Below, piece by piece: positions 52,301 through 60,590 of a stretch of DNA of 64,000 bases (position 1 is its first letter; every line of letters starts with the position of its first letter). Origin of the DNA: Ascidiaceihabitans sp023955215 (GTDB lineage: Bacteria; Pseudomonadota; Alphaproteobacteria; Rhodobacterales; Rhodobacteraceae). The notes under the pieces were generated by a model. That model was not told where the DNA came from and searched no databases. It worked only from the letters and a program-made list of their open reading frames with translations. The stretch spans positions 124,001 through 188,000 of the forward strand of contig CALSPX010000009.1 of NCBI GenBank assembly GCA_943788345.1, given 5' to 3'. Position numbers and translations under genes: made by a program.

Positions 52301-52783
52301 CATTGCGCGTGAAACGGCAGTACGAATAACAGGTTCGCCCAAACGCTTCAGTGCGGATTGGAGGTGGCCCGCCGTGGCAGGTGCGTTATCGTCCAACACT
52401 CGGCCCGTCAGCATCAAGGCCCAAGTCGAGGCGTTCACAAGCGAGGAAGCGGATTTGCCCAAATGCTTGCCCCAGTTGGATGGCGCAATTTTGTCTTCAA
52501 TCAATGCATCGATCGTATCCGCATCTGGAACGCGTAAAAGCGCTTCGGCCAAACACATCAAGGCAACGCCTTCGTCAGTGGAAAGGCCGTATTCGGCAAG
52601 GAACACTTCCATCAAGCCGGGTGCCGCGTCATCTCTGATCCGACCAACGAGAGTTGCTGCCTTTGCTACAATCTCTGAGCGATCTTGCGTAGAAAGGTTG
52701 GCCAGCTCAATTAAGTGCTCAATCACAGGGGCATGATCGCCGTAGGTGTGTTCGTCAATCGTCTGCAGTAAATTGTCTGGCAT
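49388..52783 (-). CDS. putA: bifunctional proline dehydrogenase / P5C dehydrogenase
   Basis: Oxidises proline to glutamate in two steps: FAD-linked PRODH, then NAD-linked P5C dehydrogenase. The 1131-residue protein starts without the ribbon-helix-helix DNA-binding domain of E. coli PutA. The PRODH barrel lies at about 190-460 (GISVKLSALYPRYE, RLVKGAYWDTEIK, TVAAILHM). The aldehyde dehydrogenase follows from about 540 to 960 (FTGSTGTAQ, ETGGLNAM, SAFQSAGQRCSALR with the catalytic Cys, PFGGTGLSGTGPKAGG). A C-terminal domain completes the longer PutA type. Regulation is probably by the divergent Lrp-type gene. Confidence 0.96.
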   Translation of the reverse strand: MPDNLLQTIDEHTYGDHAPVIEHLIELANLSTQDRSEIVAKAATLVGRIRDDAAPGLMEVFLAEYGLSTDEGVALMCLAEALLRVPDADTIDALIEDKIAPSNWGKHLGKSASSLVNASTWALMLTGRVLDDNAPATAGHLQSALKRLGEPVIRTAVSRAMKEMGRQFVLGEDIIAAMKRAAKMEEKGFTYSYDMLGEAARTEADAKRYHLSYSRAISAIATACVHDDVQSNPGISVKLSALYPRYELAKREDVLRNLTPRLRSLALLAKSADMGLNVDAEEVDRLGLSLEVIEQVISEPALAGWDGFGVVVQAYGPRAETAIQALYDMAVKYDRKFMVRLVKGAYWDTEIKQAQVLGMKHFPVFTQKAQTDVSYIANARKLLDMTDRIYPQFATHNAHTVAAILHMATDPKSYEFQRLHGMGEAMHKMVMQDNETRCRIYAPVGAHRDLLAYLVRRLLENGANSSFVNQIVDEDVAPEVVAADPFDSVSVEGHTITIGSDLYQPERINSLGFDLAHAPTLAQIDAARLQFETCKWAALPLLNGRTNPENSRDVINPANPNDIVGIAQFASLKDVKTAISKAKQWDAPVAKRAAILNKAADLYEANFGELFALLTREAGKTLLDCVAELREAVDFLRYYAAQATDDAPAGTALCISPWNFPLAIYSGQIAAALASGNAVLAKPAEQTSLMAYRAAQLLHEAGVPKHALQLLPGGGDIGGALTETPNLNIVAFTGSTGTAQRIRHSLAQNAPATPFIAETGGLNAMIVDSTALPEQAVAAIVESAFQSAGQRCSALRCLYVQEDIAPSFIKMLTGAMDTLAVGQPWDISTDLGPVIDEPARAKIAAHIEAHKTEIIHQLPTPHGGTFIAPTLIKVSGIADMEEEIFGPVLHLVTYKSHELDQIIDDINATGYGLTFGLHTRIDDRVQHVSDRIMAGNVYINRNQIGAIVGSQPFGGTGLSGTGPKAGGPDYLLRFRAGKSAGVAGEWSTTQIELPAITNKPQIICEHTLPGPTGESNRLSSMSRAPILCMGPGAGTAQAQAEAVNKLGGQAILVTGSIDPALLTDGPSYGGVLWWGDAQVTRAIDTALAQRTGPILPLITGQPDVGHALEERHICIDTTASGGNAALLGEVS

Positions 52784-52824
52784 GGATTTCCCTTTCCGTT
52801 TGGGTCACTTTATTCTACAAATAC

Positions 52825-52839
52825 AAGTCGATTGGACTT
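52825..52839. promoter_or_regulatory. short dyad in the putA/putR gap
   Basis: AAGTC-GATTG-GACTT is a perfect inverted repeat of 15 bases midway between the divergent putA and Lrp-family starts, a candidate PutR operator. Confidence 0.4.
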
Positions 52840-52887
52840 ATGTGAGGCTGGATTGGAGTTTTTTGTTATGAAGATGGGGCATTTGTC

Positions 52888-53364
52888 GTGATTTTTAACC
52901 ACTGTGAATTGGATCGTTTCGATACAGCGATTCTTGAAGTTCTAGCTAAAGATGGCCGCATCAGTTTGACCGAATTGGCAAACCGAATTGGCTTGTCCAA
53001 ATCGCCAACACAAGCACGTCTGCGCAGGTTGGAAAACACGGGTGTTATTTTGGGGTATCGGGCAATGTTGGATCCGATCCGCTTGGGATTAGACCATGTT
53101 GCTTTCGTTGAGGTTAAGTTGAGCGATACGCGCGATGCGGCGTTGCGGGCATTCAATGCGGCCGTGGTCAAGATACCCGAAATTGAACAAGCCCATATGA
53201 TTGCTGGTAATTTTGACTACCTGTTGAAAGTGCGCACGTCGAATATGGCGAGCTATCGTACATTCTTAGGCGAGACGATTTCGATCTTGCCCCACATCGC
53301 ATCCACCTCAACATATGTAGCAATGGAAGCGGTGAAAGAGACCGTTTTGGCGGAAGCACCTTAA
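52888..53364 (+). CDS. putR: Lrp/AsnC-family regulator (PutR-type)
   Basis: A 158-residue regulator with an N-terminal helix-turn-helix (FDTAILEVLAKDGRISLTELANRI) and a C-terminal RAM/AsnC effector domain (VAFVEVKLSDT, AHMIAGNFDYLLKV). Divergence from putA is the known arrangement for PutR, the proline-responsive activator in alphaproteobacteria. It starts with GTG at 52888; the nearest upstream ATGs are out of frame. GGGG lies about eight bases before it. Confidence 0.88.
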   Translation: MIFNHCELDRFDTAILEVLAKDGRISLTELANRIGLSKSPTQARLRRLENTGVILGYRAMLDPIRLGLDHVAFVEVKLSDTRDAALRAFNAAVVKIPEIEQAHMIAGNFDYLLKVRTSNMASYRTFLGETISILPHIASTSTYVAMEAVKETVLAEAP

Positions 53365-53418
53365 GGGACCCACGAAAATGTTTCTTGACCTGCAGAGGAT
53401 ATGCGCCAGATTTGATGT

Positions 53419-53973
53419 ATGCGTATATTGTTTGCCATTGCCCTCATATCTGGCCCTGCGTGGGCAGAAGACTGCCCTGAGCCTAGGGATTACTCGACTG
53501 AGTTGGATGCCCTGATAGCCTCTGCTCAGGCGGCGTCATCTGCAATCGATGCAAAAGACGTAACCAGTGGAATGTGGGATGTATGGCTGCGTGCACCCAA
53601 TGACCAAGCCCAAGAAGTTCTGGATCGTGGTCTTGCACGGCGAGATGGTTATGATTTCGCCGGAGCATACAGTGATTTTGATAAACTTGTCGAATACTGC
53701 CCAAATTATGCAGAAGGTTTTAATCAACGCGCCTATGTTCAATTCTTGCGCGGTGAATACGCGGGTGCACTGGTTGATTTAGATGCCGCTTTGGCGCTGT
53801 TGCCAAATCACGTGGCTGCACAGTCAGGGCGTGCACTAACATTGATGCAAATGGGCCGTTTAAAAGAGGCCCGAGCACAAATGTTAGAGGCGCTAAACAA
53901 CAACCCATGGCTGTCGGAACGCGCATTGGTTGCAAAAGGTGCCCCACTTGGACCCATAGGTGAAGATATCTAG
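53419..53973 (+). CDS. secreted TPR protein
   Basis: A 184-residue periplasmic or lipid-free exported protein. The signal peptide is residues 1-16 (ending AWA), followed by two cysteines (DCP, EYCP) and about two to three tetratricopeptide repeats (GYDFAGAYSDFDKLVEYCPNY, EGFNQRAYVQFLRGEYAGAL, AAQSGRALTLMQMGRLKEA). TPR proteins mediate protein contacts; the partner is unknown. The ribosome site is poor, and the gene follows putR by 54 bases on the same strand. Confidence 0.8.
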   Translation: MRILFAIALISGPAWAEDCPEPRDYSTELDALIASAQAASSAIDAKDVTSGMWDVWLRAPNDQAQEVLDRGLARRDGYDFAGAYSDFDKLVEYCPNYAEGFNQRAYVQFLRGEYAGALVDLDAALALLPNHVAAQSGRALTLMQMGRLKEARAQMLEALNNNPWLSERALVAKGAPLGPIGEDI

Positions 53974-53975
53974 GG

Positions 53976-54004
53976 TTGAGGCTGGCGCAAGCTTTGAATA
54001 AAGA
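53976..54004 (+). promoter_or_regulatory. candidate promoter of tRNA-Leu
   Basis: TTGAGG (53976-53981) and TAAAGA (53999-54004) are 17 bases apart and lie 18 bases before the tRNA. The -35 begins just after the TPR gene stop. Confidence 0.5.
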
Positions 54005-54021
54005 CGGGTTATCGTGTCTGT

Positions 54022-54107
54022 GCGGGCGTGATGGAATGGTAGACATAGCAGACTTAAAATCTGTGGGCCTTTGTGCCGTGGGGGTTCAAGTCCCCCCGCC
54101 CGTACCA
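54022..54107 (+). tRNA. tRNA-Leu (UAA anticodon)
   Basis: An 86-base class II tRNA: acceptor GCGGGCG pairs with CGCCCGT, and the CCA end is encoded (54105-54107). The anticodon loop CTTAAAA in a five-pair stem (GCAGA/TCTGT) gives TAA at 54055-54057. A long variable arm (GGGCCTTTGTGCC) and T arm GGGGG-TTCAAGT-CCCCC follow. It reads UUA/UUG leucine codons. Confidence 0.97.
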
Positions 54108-54122
54108 CGATAACAATAATGT

Positions 54123-54168
54123 CGCGAATAACGTCAGCTTACTGGCTTTATTCGCGGTCATTCTTTTC
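54123..54168 (+). terminator. terminator of tRNA-Leu
   Basis: CGCGAATAACGTCAG and CTGGCTTTATTCGCG form a 15-pair stem with one mismatch and a CTTA loop, then GTCATTCTTTTCTC. Confidence 0.75.
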
Positions 54169-54291
54169 TCAATGATCCATACAGTGTTGCCAGTCGTATT
54201 AGTCTGTTAGGAGCGGTCTGTTCCCTTGGGGCATTTGATTTCAAATGTTTGATCGAACTGACGGGGCATTGGCAGAATTTTGAGGAACGTA

Positions 54292-55545
54292 ATGAAGAAG
54301 ATTATTGGGTACTTGGGCGTTGGCCTGCGTGAATTGTTTTGGATTGCAGTTGCCGTTGCCGTGGTTTTTGGCGGGATTACAGGATTTCGCTACCTTGGTG
54401 AAAACCGTGAAGTGATCGAGCCAACGGTTGTTGAGCGTCCAACGACCTTGGTCGAAACAGCAGAAATTTTTTTAATCAACTCACCACTTCCCATCCGTGG
54501 TGAGGGGTTTATGCAGCCTCACCGCTCCGCCAACCTTGCGAGCCAAGTTGGTGGCCAGGTGATCGAGCTGCACCCAGCCATCACCGAACGCGGAGTCTTC
54601 AAGCAGGGCGAAGTCTTGGTTCGTCTAGATGACAGCGCGGAACGCGCCACGCTGACCCAAACCCAAGCGAATATTGACGGAACGCGCGCCCGTTTGGACC
54701 TCAACCAAATTCTGCTTGAACGTACCGAAAAATTGCGCAGCAGTGGCTCTGCCAGCCAGGCATCCCTTGACCAAGTGCGCAGCACCCAACAAGAATTGTC
54801 CGCCAGCCTGAACAGTTTGATTGCTGCACAAAACGTGGCTGAGGTGAGCCTTGGGCGTAAAATCGTAACGGCACCTTTTGATGGTGCAGTTCTATCCAAG
54901 AATTTGGACATTGGCTCAGTCGTAAACGGCGGACAGGCGATTGCTGAAATTTTTACCGAAGACCGCATGGAAATTGATGTACCAGTTCGTGAAGCCGACG
55001 CCGCCCTCATCCCCGGATTGTTCGAAGGGGCATCGCCCAGTGCCACGGTTTCTGTTCGCTTTGCCGGCCAATCTTTTGAGTGGGACGCCGAAGTAACGCG
55101 TGTAGCCCCAACTTTGGATCAACGTACCCGTACGTTAACCGTAACTGTGGAACTGATTGATATCACCGGTGCACGTGCCACAGGAAGCAGTATTCTAGCA
55201 TCGGGTGCCCCACCCGCATTGATCAACTCCTTTGCCAACGTGGTTATCGAAGGACCGCAGCCAGACGCGACTTACGCCGTGCCATCAACCGCATTGCGTG
55301 GTGGATCAGAATTGTGGTTGCTGACCCCCTCTGAGGGCGACGGCGGTACGTTGAAAATTGTCCCCGCCACTTTGGTTCACGTTGATAACGAAACATCATA
55401 CGTGACGTCGGCGTTGATCCCAGAGGGCGCGCGTTTGATCACCACAGCGCTTTCAACCCCGCAAGAAGGTATGAAATTACGCGATGTTGCCGCGGAACGC
55501 ACCACTTCGACACAGGCTGCAAACACGTCGGATGACAAACTATGA
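54292..55545 (+). CDS. RND efflux periplasmic adaptor (membrane fusion protein)
   Basis: A 417-residue HlyD/MexA-type adaptor linking an RND pump to an outer-membrane channel. The N-terminal membrane anchor (residues about 12-32) is followed by the lipoyl half-motifs (LASQVGGQVIELHP; KIVTAPFDGAVLSKNLDIG), a coiled-coil hairpin (about 125-185) and beta-barrel and membrane-proximal domains. ATG 54292 has GAGGAACGTA directly before it. Its stop overlaps the permease start in ATGA. No outer-membrane channel gene is next to it. Confidence 0.93.
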   Translation: MKKIIGYLGVGLRELFWIAVAVAVVFGGITGFRYLGENREVIEPTVVERPTTLVETAEIFLINSPLPIRGEGFMQPHRSANLASQVGGQVIELHPAITERGVFKQGEVLVRLDDSAERATLTQTQANIDGTRARLDLNQILLERTEKLRSSGSASQASLDQVRSTQQELSASLNSLIAAQNVAEVSLGRKIVTAPFDGAVLSKNLDIGSVVNGGQAIAEIFTEDRMEIDVPVREADAALIPGLFEGASPSATVSVRFAGQSFEWDAEVTRVAPTLDQRTRTLTVTVELIDITGARATGSSILASGAPPALINSFANVVIEGPQPDATYAVPSTALRGGSELWLLTPSEGDGGTLKIVPATLVHVDNETSYVTSALIPEGARLITTALSTPQEGMKLRDVAAERTTSTQAANTSDDKL

Positions 55546-58500
55546 ATGGTATCATCAAGTGGATGGCCGAACATCCGGTTGCAGCCAACCTGACAATGGT
55601 TTTTGTCGTGGTCGTTGGCATGTTGACGGCGTTCCAAATGCCGCAAAAGACCTTTCCAGAGTTCACATTGGATACCGTCAGCGTTTCAGTCAGTTACCCC
55701 GGATCATCGCCACTTGAAATTCAAGACAGCATTGTTCGTCCGATTGAGGATCAGCTTTCTGGCATTGATGGGATCGACAGCATAACGGCGTCGATCAGCG
55801 AAGGTCGTGGCGGTGTCACCGTGTCGTTCTTGCGTGGAGAAGATATCAAGGAAAAGCTGGACGAGATCAAAACAGAAATCGACCGGATCACAGTCTTGCC
55901 TGAAGAAGCGAATGATCCAGTTGTTATTCAAGCCAGCAACAGCTCACGCGTGCTCGAGATTGCAATCCACGGCGATGCATCGGAACAGGTTCTGAAGGAA
56001 GAGGCAGAGCGTCTCAAGGACGAGTTGGTCGCCCTTGGCAGCATCTCATTCGTTGAGGTCGGCAACATCCGAGCATACGAAATCTCAATCGAGGTGGATC
56101 GTGATAACCTACGCGCTTACGGCATTTCGATGGCCGAGGTCGCGAATGTAATCGGGCAAAACTCGCTCGAGTTGCCGGGTGGTTCGATCAACACTGATAC
56201 AGTGGCAATCCCAATCCGCACAACAGGGCGCAACTATACTCAGAGTGATTTTGAAAACATCATTGTGCGCACTGATGACAAAGGCGGCCGCGTTTATTTG
56301 CGTGATATCGCAAAAGTCGTCGATGGTTTTGAAGATGCGGATTTGGCCGCCAACTTTAACGGTGACCGTTCCGTTTCAGTAAACGTTTTCCGCGTCGGAG
56401 ATGAACAAGTGCTGGCCATAGTTGAAGATGCCCGCGCCTATTTGGCGGCGACTTACCGTCCTTCGCTTGAGGACGGGATCAACGCGACAATTTGGCAGGA
56501 TGATTCCAAAGACCTGCAGGATCGTATTGATCTGTTGGTGAACAACGCTGCAATCGGTCTGGCGTTGGTTGTTCTGTGCCTTGCCTTGTTTCTTGATATC
56601 CGCCTCGCATTTTGGTCTGCGATGGGGATCGGCGTTTCGTTCGCAGGGGCGTTTATAATCATGGGCAGCCTAGGGATGTCGATCAATATGATCTCTCTCT
56701 TTGGCTTCATCCTTGCGATTGGGATCGTGGTCGACAACGCGATTGTTGTCAGTGAAAACATCTACAAGAATGGCGAAGATGGGCTTTCCCCAATGCAGGC
56801 TGCTGTCAAAGGCACGCAACGCATTGCGATTCCAGTTATCTTTTCTGCGCTGACAACCATCGTTGCCTTTTGGCCCTTGACCCAACTGCCCGGCACCTTG
56901 GGCAAATTCCTGACGGATATTCCAGTTGTGGTGATCGTGGTCCTAAGTCTGTCATTGCTACAGGCATTGCTGATCTTGCCGCGCAACCTGTCACGCCTTG
57001 ATGTTTCGGAAAATCACAAACCCAACTTGGTGTTCCGTTTCTTGAATCTGATCCGTGGTGCTGTTGATACCGTGTTGCAATGGTTCATCCGGGTGCCGCT
57101 TGATGCCGTATTGCGTTTCACAACCAAGGGCTTTGCGATCCTGATTCCTATCGCGTTCTCCGTTGCGATGATGATTATGACGGTTGGTTTGTTATCTTTT
57201 GGGTACGTCAAATTTAACTTTTTCCCATCCATTGATGGTGATTTTGTAACTGCCAGCATTGAGATGAATGACGGCACAACATTCCAAATGACCCAAGAGG
57301 TTGCTGAACATGTGCGCGTTTCGGCCATTCGAGCTGGTGCAGATATCCAAGCCGAACTGCCGAACGATGCACCTGAGGTTATCGTGGGTGTAAACGTGGT
57401 TGTCGGTCAGGGCGTATCTGCTGGTGGTCCAGAAGGCGGATCTGCTGCGGGAGGGGCGACGTTGGCCAATGTTGTGGTTCAACTGACGGACCCAACCAAA
57501 CGTGATTGGGACGCCAAAAAATTCGAAGCGGCATGGCGTAAAAAGATTGGCGATGTTGCCTCGGTTAACAAACTAAACGTGTCTGCCGAATTGATCGGGG
57601 CGGGTGACCCTATTTCGATCGAATTGTCGCTGCCCGAAGGACAAGACATCACGCCTGTTGTGACTGAATTACGTGCAGGTCTGCGCGATATTCCGGGTGT
57701 CTTTGCAATCCAAGATGATAATTCTGCAGGGCGTATCGAATATCGTTTGGCTTTGCGCGAAGAGGCGCGATTGTACGGCGTCACACTGTCTGATCTTGCC
57801 ACCCAAACCCGCGCGGGTTTCTTTGGCATCGAGGCGACCAGCGTACAACGTGGGGCGGACAACGTTGCAGTAATGGTGCGTTACCCAGCAAATCAACGCG
57901 ATAGCCTGTCAGACCTTCTTTCGACGTGGATCGCAACGCCCTCTGGTGATCAAATCCCGTTGAGTGTTGTGGCCTACATCGAAGAAGGGTTGTCACCGAC
58001 CCAGATCCTTCGCCGCAACGGGCGACAGGTGACCACGGTGATATCTGACTTGGATATCAACGTATCGACCAGTTCCGAAGTGAACGAGGTGATCGAAACT
58101 GAGCTGATCAAACCCCTGCAAGAGAAGTACAGCGACCTGTTAATCAATCTTGGTGGTGAACAGCGTCAACAAGGGGATGCACAGGCCGCACTTGGTCAGG
58201 CGCTTGGTGTCGCTTTATTTATTATTTATGCTCTGTTGGCACTGGTTTTCCGTTCTTACGTGCAACCCATTGTTGTCATGATCGCAATCCCATTAGGTTT
58301 GATCGGTGCTGTATCAGGCCATTACATCATGGGTATTCCACTGACGATTTTGTCGATCTTTGGTATCATTGGTTTGGCGGGTGTTGTCATCAACAACTCG
58401 CTTGTGATGGTCGACGTTTACAACGAACACATCGCTGACGGAATGGATGTGCGCGATGCTGTTGTAGAGGGAACCAAACAACGTTTCCGCCCCATTCTTT

Positions 58501-58745
58501 TGACCTCTTTGACGACCTTTTTAGGTGTCTATCCATTGATCATGGAAACCTCGTTACAGGCTCAGTTCCTGATCCCCTTGGCGGTGTCTATTGGGTACGG
58601 GGTGTTATTTGGGACAGTCATTATTGTTCTGACCGTACCTGCCGTCTTTATGGCGCAATACTACATCAGCGCCGGTTTGGCGGGGATTGTGGCTGCATTT
58701 TCAGCCGGCACCACAACACCGGATTCGTCAGAAACTGCAGAATAA
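55542..58745 (+). CDS. RND-family efflux transporter permease
   Basis: A 1067-residue inner-membrane pump with twelve predicted membrane helices and two large periplasmic loops, using proton flow to expel substrates. Landmarks are NLTMVFVVVVGMLTAFQMPQ (TM1), the TM4 motif GIVVDNAIVVSEN and the second-half VINNSLVMVDVYNEH. In AcrB-type pumps TM4 carries two adjacent Asp; here the second is Asn, so the proton relay differs. Translationally coupled to the adaptor. Substrates are unknown. It is convergent with the broken oxidoreductase gene. Confidence 0.94.
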   Translation: MNGIIKWMAEHPVAANLTMVFVVVVGMLTAFQMPQKTFPEFTLDTVSVSVSYPGSSPLEIQDSIVRPIEDQLSGIDGIDSITASISEGRGGVTVSFLRGEDIKEKLDEIKTEIDRITVLPEEANDPVVIQASNSSRVLEIAIHGDASEQVLKEEAERLKDELVALGSISFVEVGNIRAYEISIEVDRDNLRAYGISMAEVANVIGQNSLELPGGSINTDTVAIPIRTTGRNYTQSDFENIIVRTDDKGGRVYLRDIAKVVDGFEDADLAANFNGDRSVSVNVFRVGDEQVLAIVEDARAYLAATYRPSLEDGINATIWQDDSKDLQDRIDLLVNNAAIGLALVVLCLALFLDIRLAFWSAMGIGVSFAGAFIIMGSLGMSINMISLFGFILAIGIVVDNAIVVSENIYKNGEDGLSPMQAAVKGTQRIAIPVIFSALTTIVAFWPLTQLPGTLGKFLTDIPVVVIVVLSLSLLQALLILPRNLSRLDVSENHKPNLVFRFLNLIRGAVDTVLQWFIRVPLDAVLRFTTKGFAILIPIAFSVAMMIMTVGLLSFGYVKFNFFPSIDGDFVTASIEMNDGTTFQMTQEVAEHVRVSAIRAGADIQAELPNDAPEVIVGVNVVVGQGVSAGGPEGGSAAGGATLANVVVQLTDPTKRDWDAKKFEAAWRKKIGDVASVNKLNVSAELIGAGDPISIELSLPEGQDITPVVTELRAGLRDIPGVFAIQDDNSAGRIEYRLALREEARLYGVTLSDLATQTRAGFFGIEATSVQRGADNVAVMVRYPANQRDSLSDLLSTWIATPSGDQIPLSVVAYIEEGLSPTQILRRNGRQVTTVISDLDINVSTSSEVNEVIETELIKPLQEKYSDLLINLGGEQRQQGDAQAALGQALGVALFIIYALLALVFRSYVQPIVVMIAIPLGLIGAVSGHYIMGIPLTILSIFGIIGLAGVVINNSLVMVDVYNEHIADGMDVRDAVVEGTKQRFRPILLTSLTTFLGVYPLIMETSLQAQFLIPLAVSIGYGVLFGTVIIVLTVPAVFMAQYYISAGLAGIVAAFSAGTTTPDSSETAE

Positions 58746-58765
58746 CCAGCAACGGAATTGGCCCC

Positions 58766-59951
58766 TTATGATGACCTCAAAAGCTTTTGCTTAAGCATTT
58801 TGTAGGTCGCCTTAAGGATCATTTTTGCTGTGAATTCACTCCGTAGCAAAGCGACCAGCTCGCTTTCGCTTAGATGCGAAATTCGCCTAATGCTTTTGTC
58901 CCAATCTTTGGACGAATAAAGAGAGAAACGTTTGTTCGCCAAAAAACCAAAGTGATAATTACGGGCCAAAGTTTTTTTGCAATCGGCTTCATATCGTTTC
59001 AGAGGTGCGGGATCATTGGTGCGAATGGTTTCGCCCAGTGCGCGCCCTAATGCCTCGCCGTGATCCATGCAAATACGGATCCCTTCACCAACGGTAGGGG
59101 TCGCAAAGTTAGCAGAATCCCCGACGCGAATGACATTCCCAAAGACCAGTTCGGGATCGTAGGAGACTGAGGGTAGGGTACCTGCGTTCACTTCATATTC
59201 GCCTGACAGGTCAAGCCCGAAACGCTGCACGTCGTCAGAGGCCAAGAAATCTAACATCAGTTTCTTTGGCGATACGTCGGTATCGGGGTGAATCACGCCA
59301 ACACCGACCCGAAGTTTGCCATCAGCCGTTGGGAAAACCCATCCGTATCCCGATAAAACAGATGAGCCTACAAACAGGATTGCATGATCGGCCTTGTTCG
59401 TTCCAATCGGATACTCATATTCAATACCAACGCCTGTGCGATTTGGTTTTTCTTTAAGGCCCAGATTATCCAACACTGCATTTCTGACGCCAGAGCCATC
59501 AATAATATACTTTGATTTGAATCTGTGTCGTTTCCGTGTGACGCGACCGGATCGTGGATAAATAACCACCATCTTCCGTTTTTGTCGTCGACAAGAATTT
59601 TGTTGCAAGCATGAGTTGGCGTTGCTTGTGATCCGATTTCCGGGCAATCCATTGGTAAAGATCGGTGATGTTCAGAACGACAAGCTTGTTATCTTTGACC
59701 TGAAAATGGGCTTCTTTGTTGTCGGAATATACATCGAGTTGATCCATGACCTGATAGAATTCAGACGGAATGCCAAGGCGCTCAACATCATCCAACCAGC
59801 AACCACCGCTGGTGCGCACAGGTTTGCCGATCTCTGCGTCTTGGTGGACAATGATGGTAGAGACGTGATCGGGCAGAGTGGCGGCAACTGAAAGACCGGC
59901 GGGACCACCGCCAACAATGAGAACTTCGCATTCAAGAGTTTGTGCTGTCAC
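58766..59951 (-). pseudogene. FAD-dependent oxidoreductase (geranylgeranyl reductase-like), frameshifted
   Basis: Two frames together give one oxidoreductase of about 395 residues. The N-terminal part has the dinucleotide motif VLIVGGGPAGLSVAATL and runs to TIRS. The C-terminal part resumes at SGRVTRKRHRFKSKYIIDGSG and has the second FAD motif GDSANFATPTVGEGIRICMDHGE. The frame changes near 59540, consistent with one extra base. The protein starts with GTG inside a GTGA overlap with the GST gene. Relatives reduce isoprenoid chains. It may be a true pseudogene or a sequencing error. Confidence 0.8.
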
Positions 59952-60586
59952 TTTGCATCCGTTGCATTTGGAAAAGTAAAATCAATATCGCCAACATGCC
60001 ATTTCGCATATTTGGGCATAATGGTTGTAAATTCGTCTGAAATTAAAAAACGGTCAAGCCAAGCCTGAAGGTTTGGCCAAGGTTGTGCATCAAACCATGC
60101 CTTATCGATAAAGGCGAATTGGCGTACAAATGGTAAAATAGCTTGGTCTGCAATCGTAGCATGGCCAAACAACCACTGGTCGATCTGTTGGTCTAGTCGA
60201 GACAGAAAATCACCTGCTATCGCGCGTTGCTCGTCTGTATTTTGCTCTGGGTAACGCGCCGCGTATTTGGTGCGATCAAGGGCTTGTTTGAATGAACCGT
60301 CTGTTTCGGAAATTAGGTCCCAGCCAGCGTCGGGCATATCCAGCAATTGATCTGGATCATTCTGCGCGAGCGCCCACTTCATGACATCAAGACTTTCGTC
60401 GATCACGCTGTCTTGGGTGACAAGACAAGGAACCGTGCCCGATGGGGACACAGCTAGAAATTCCGGTGCCTTATCACGTAACAGGATCTCGCGCAGGATG
60501 ACGGGTGTTTGTGACGACAATATCGCAAGCCGCGCCCGCATGGCATAGGGGCAACGGCGAAACGAATATAAAATTGGTGTCGTCAA
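59948..60586 (-). CDS. glutathione S-transferase-like protein
   Basis: A 213-residue protein of the GST superfamily with thioredoxin-like N-terminus (ILYSFRRCPYAMRARLAI, a CPYA motif with a potential redox Cys), the SGTVPCL cis-Pro segment, DESLDVM and a helical C-terminal domain. It apparently starts with TTG at 60586 (TTG ACG ACA CCA), five bases after the metG stop; no ATG is available downstream before the fold begins. Its stop overlaps the GTG start of the next gene. It could be glutaredoxin-like (omega/YfcG-like) in activity. Confidence 0.82.
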   Translation of the reverse strand: MTTPILYSFRRCPYAMRARLAILSSQTPVILREILLRDKAPEFLAVSPSGTVPCLVTQDSVIDESLDVMKWALAQNDPDQLLDMPDAGWDLISETDGSFKQALDRTKYAARYPEQNTDEQRAIAGDFLSRLDQQIDQWLFGHATIADQAILPFVRQFAFIDKAWFDAQPWPNLQAWLDRFLISDEFTTIMPKYAKWHVGDIDFTFPNATDAK

Positions 60587-60590
60587 AACG

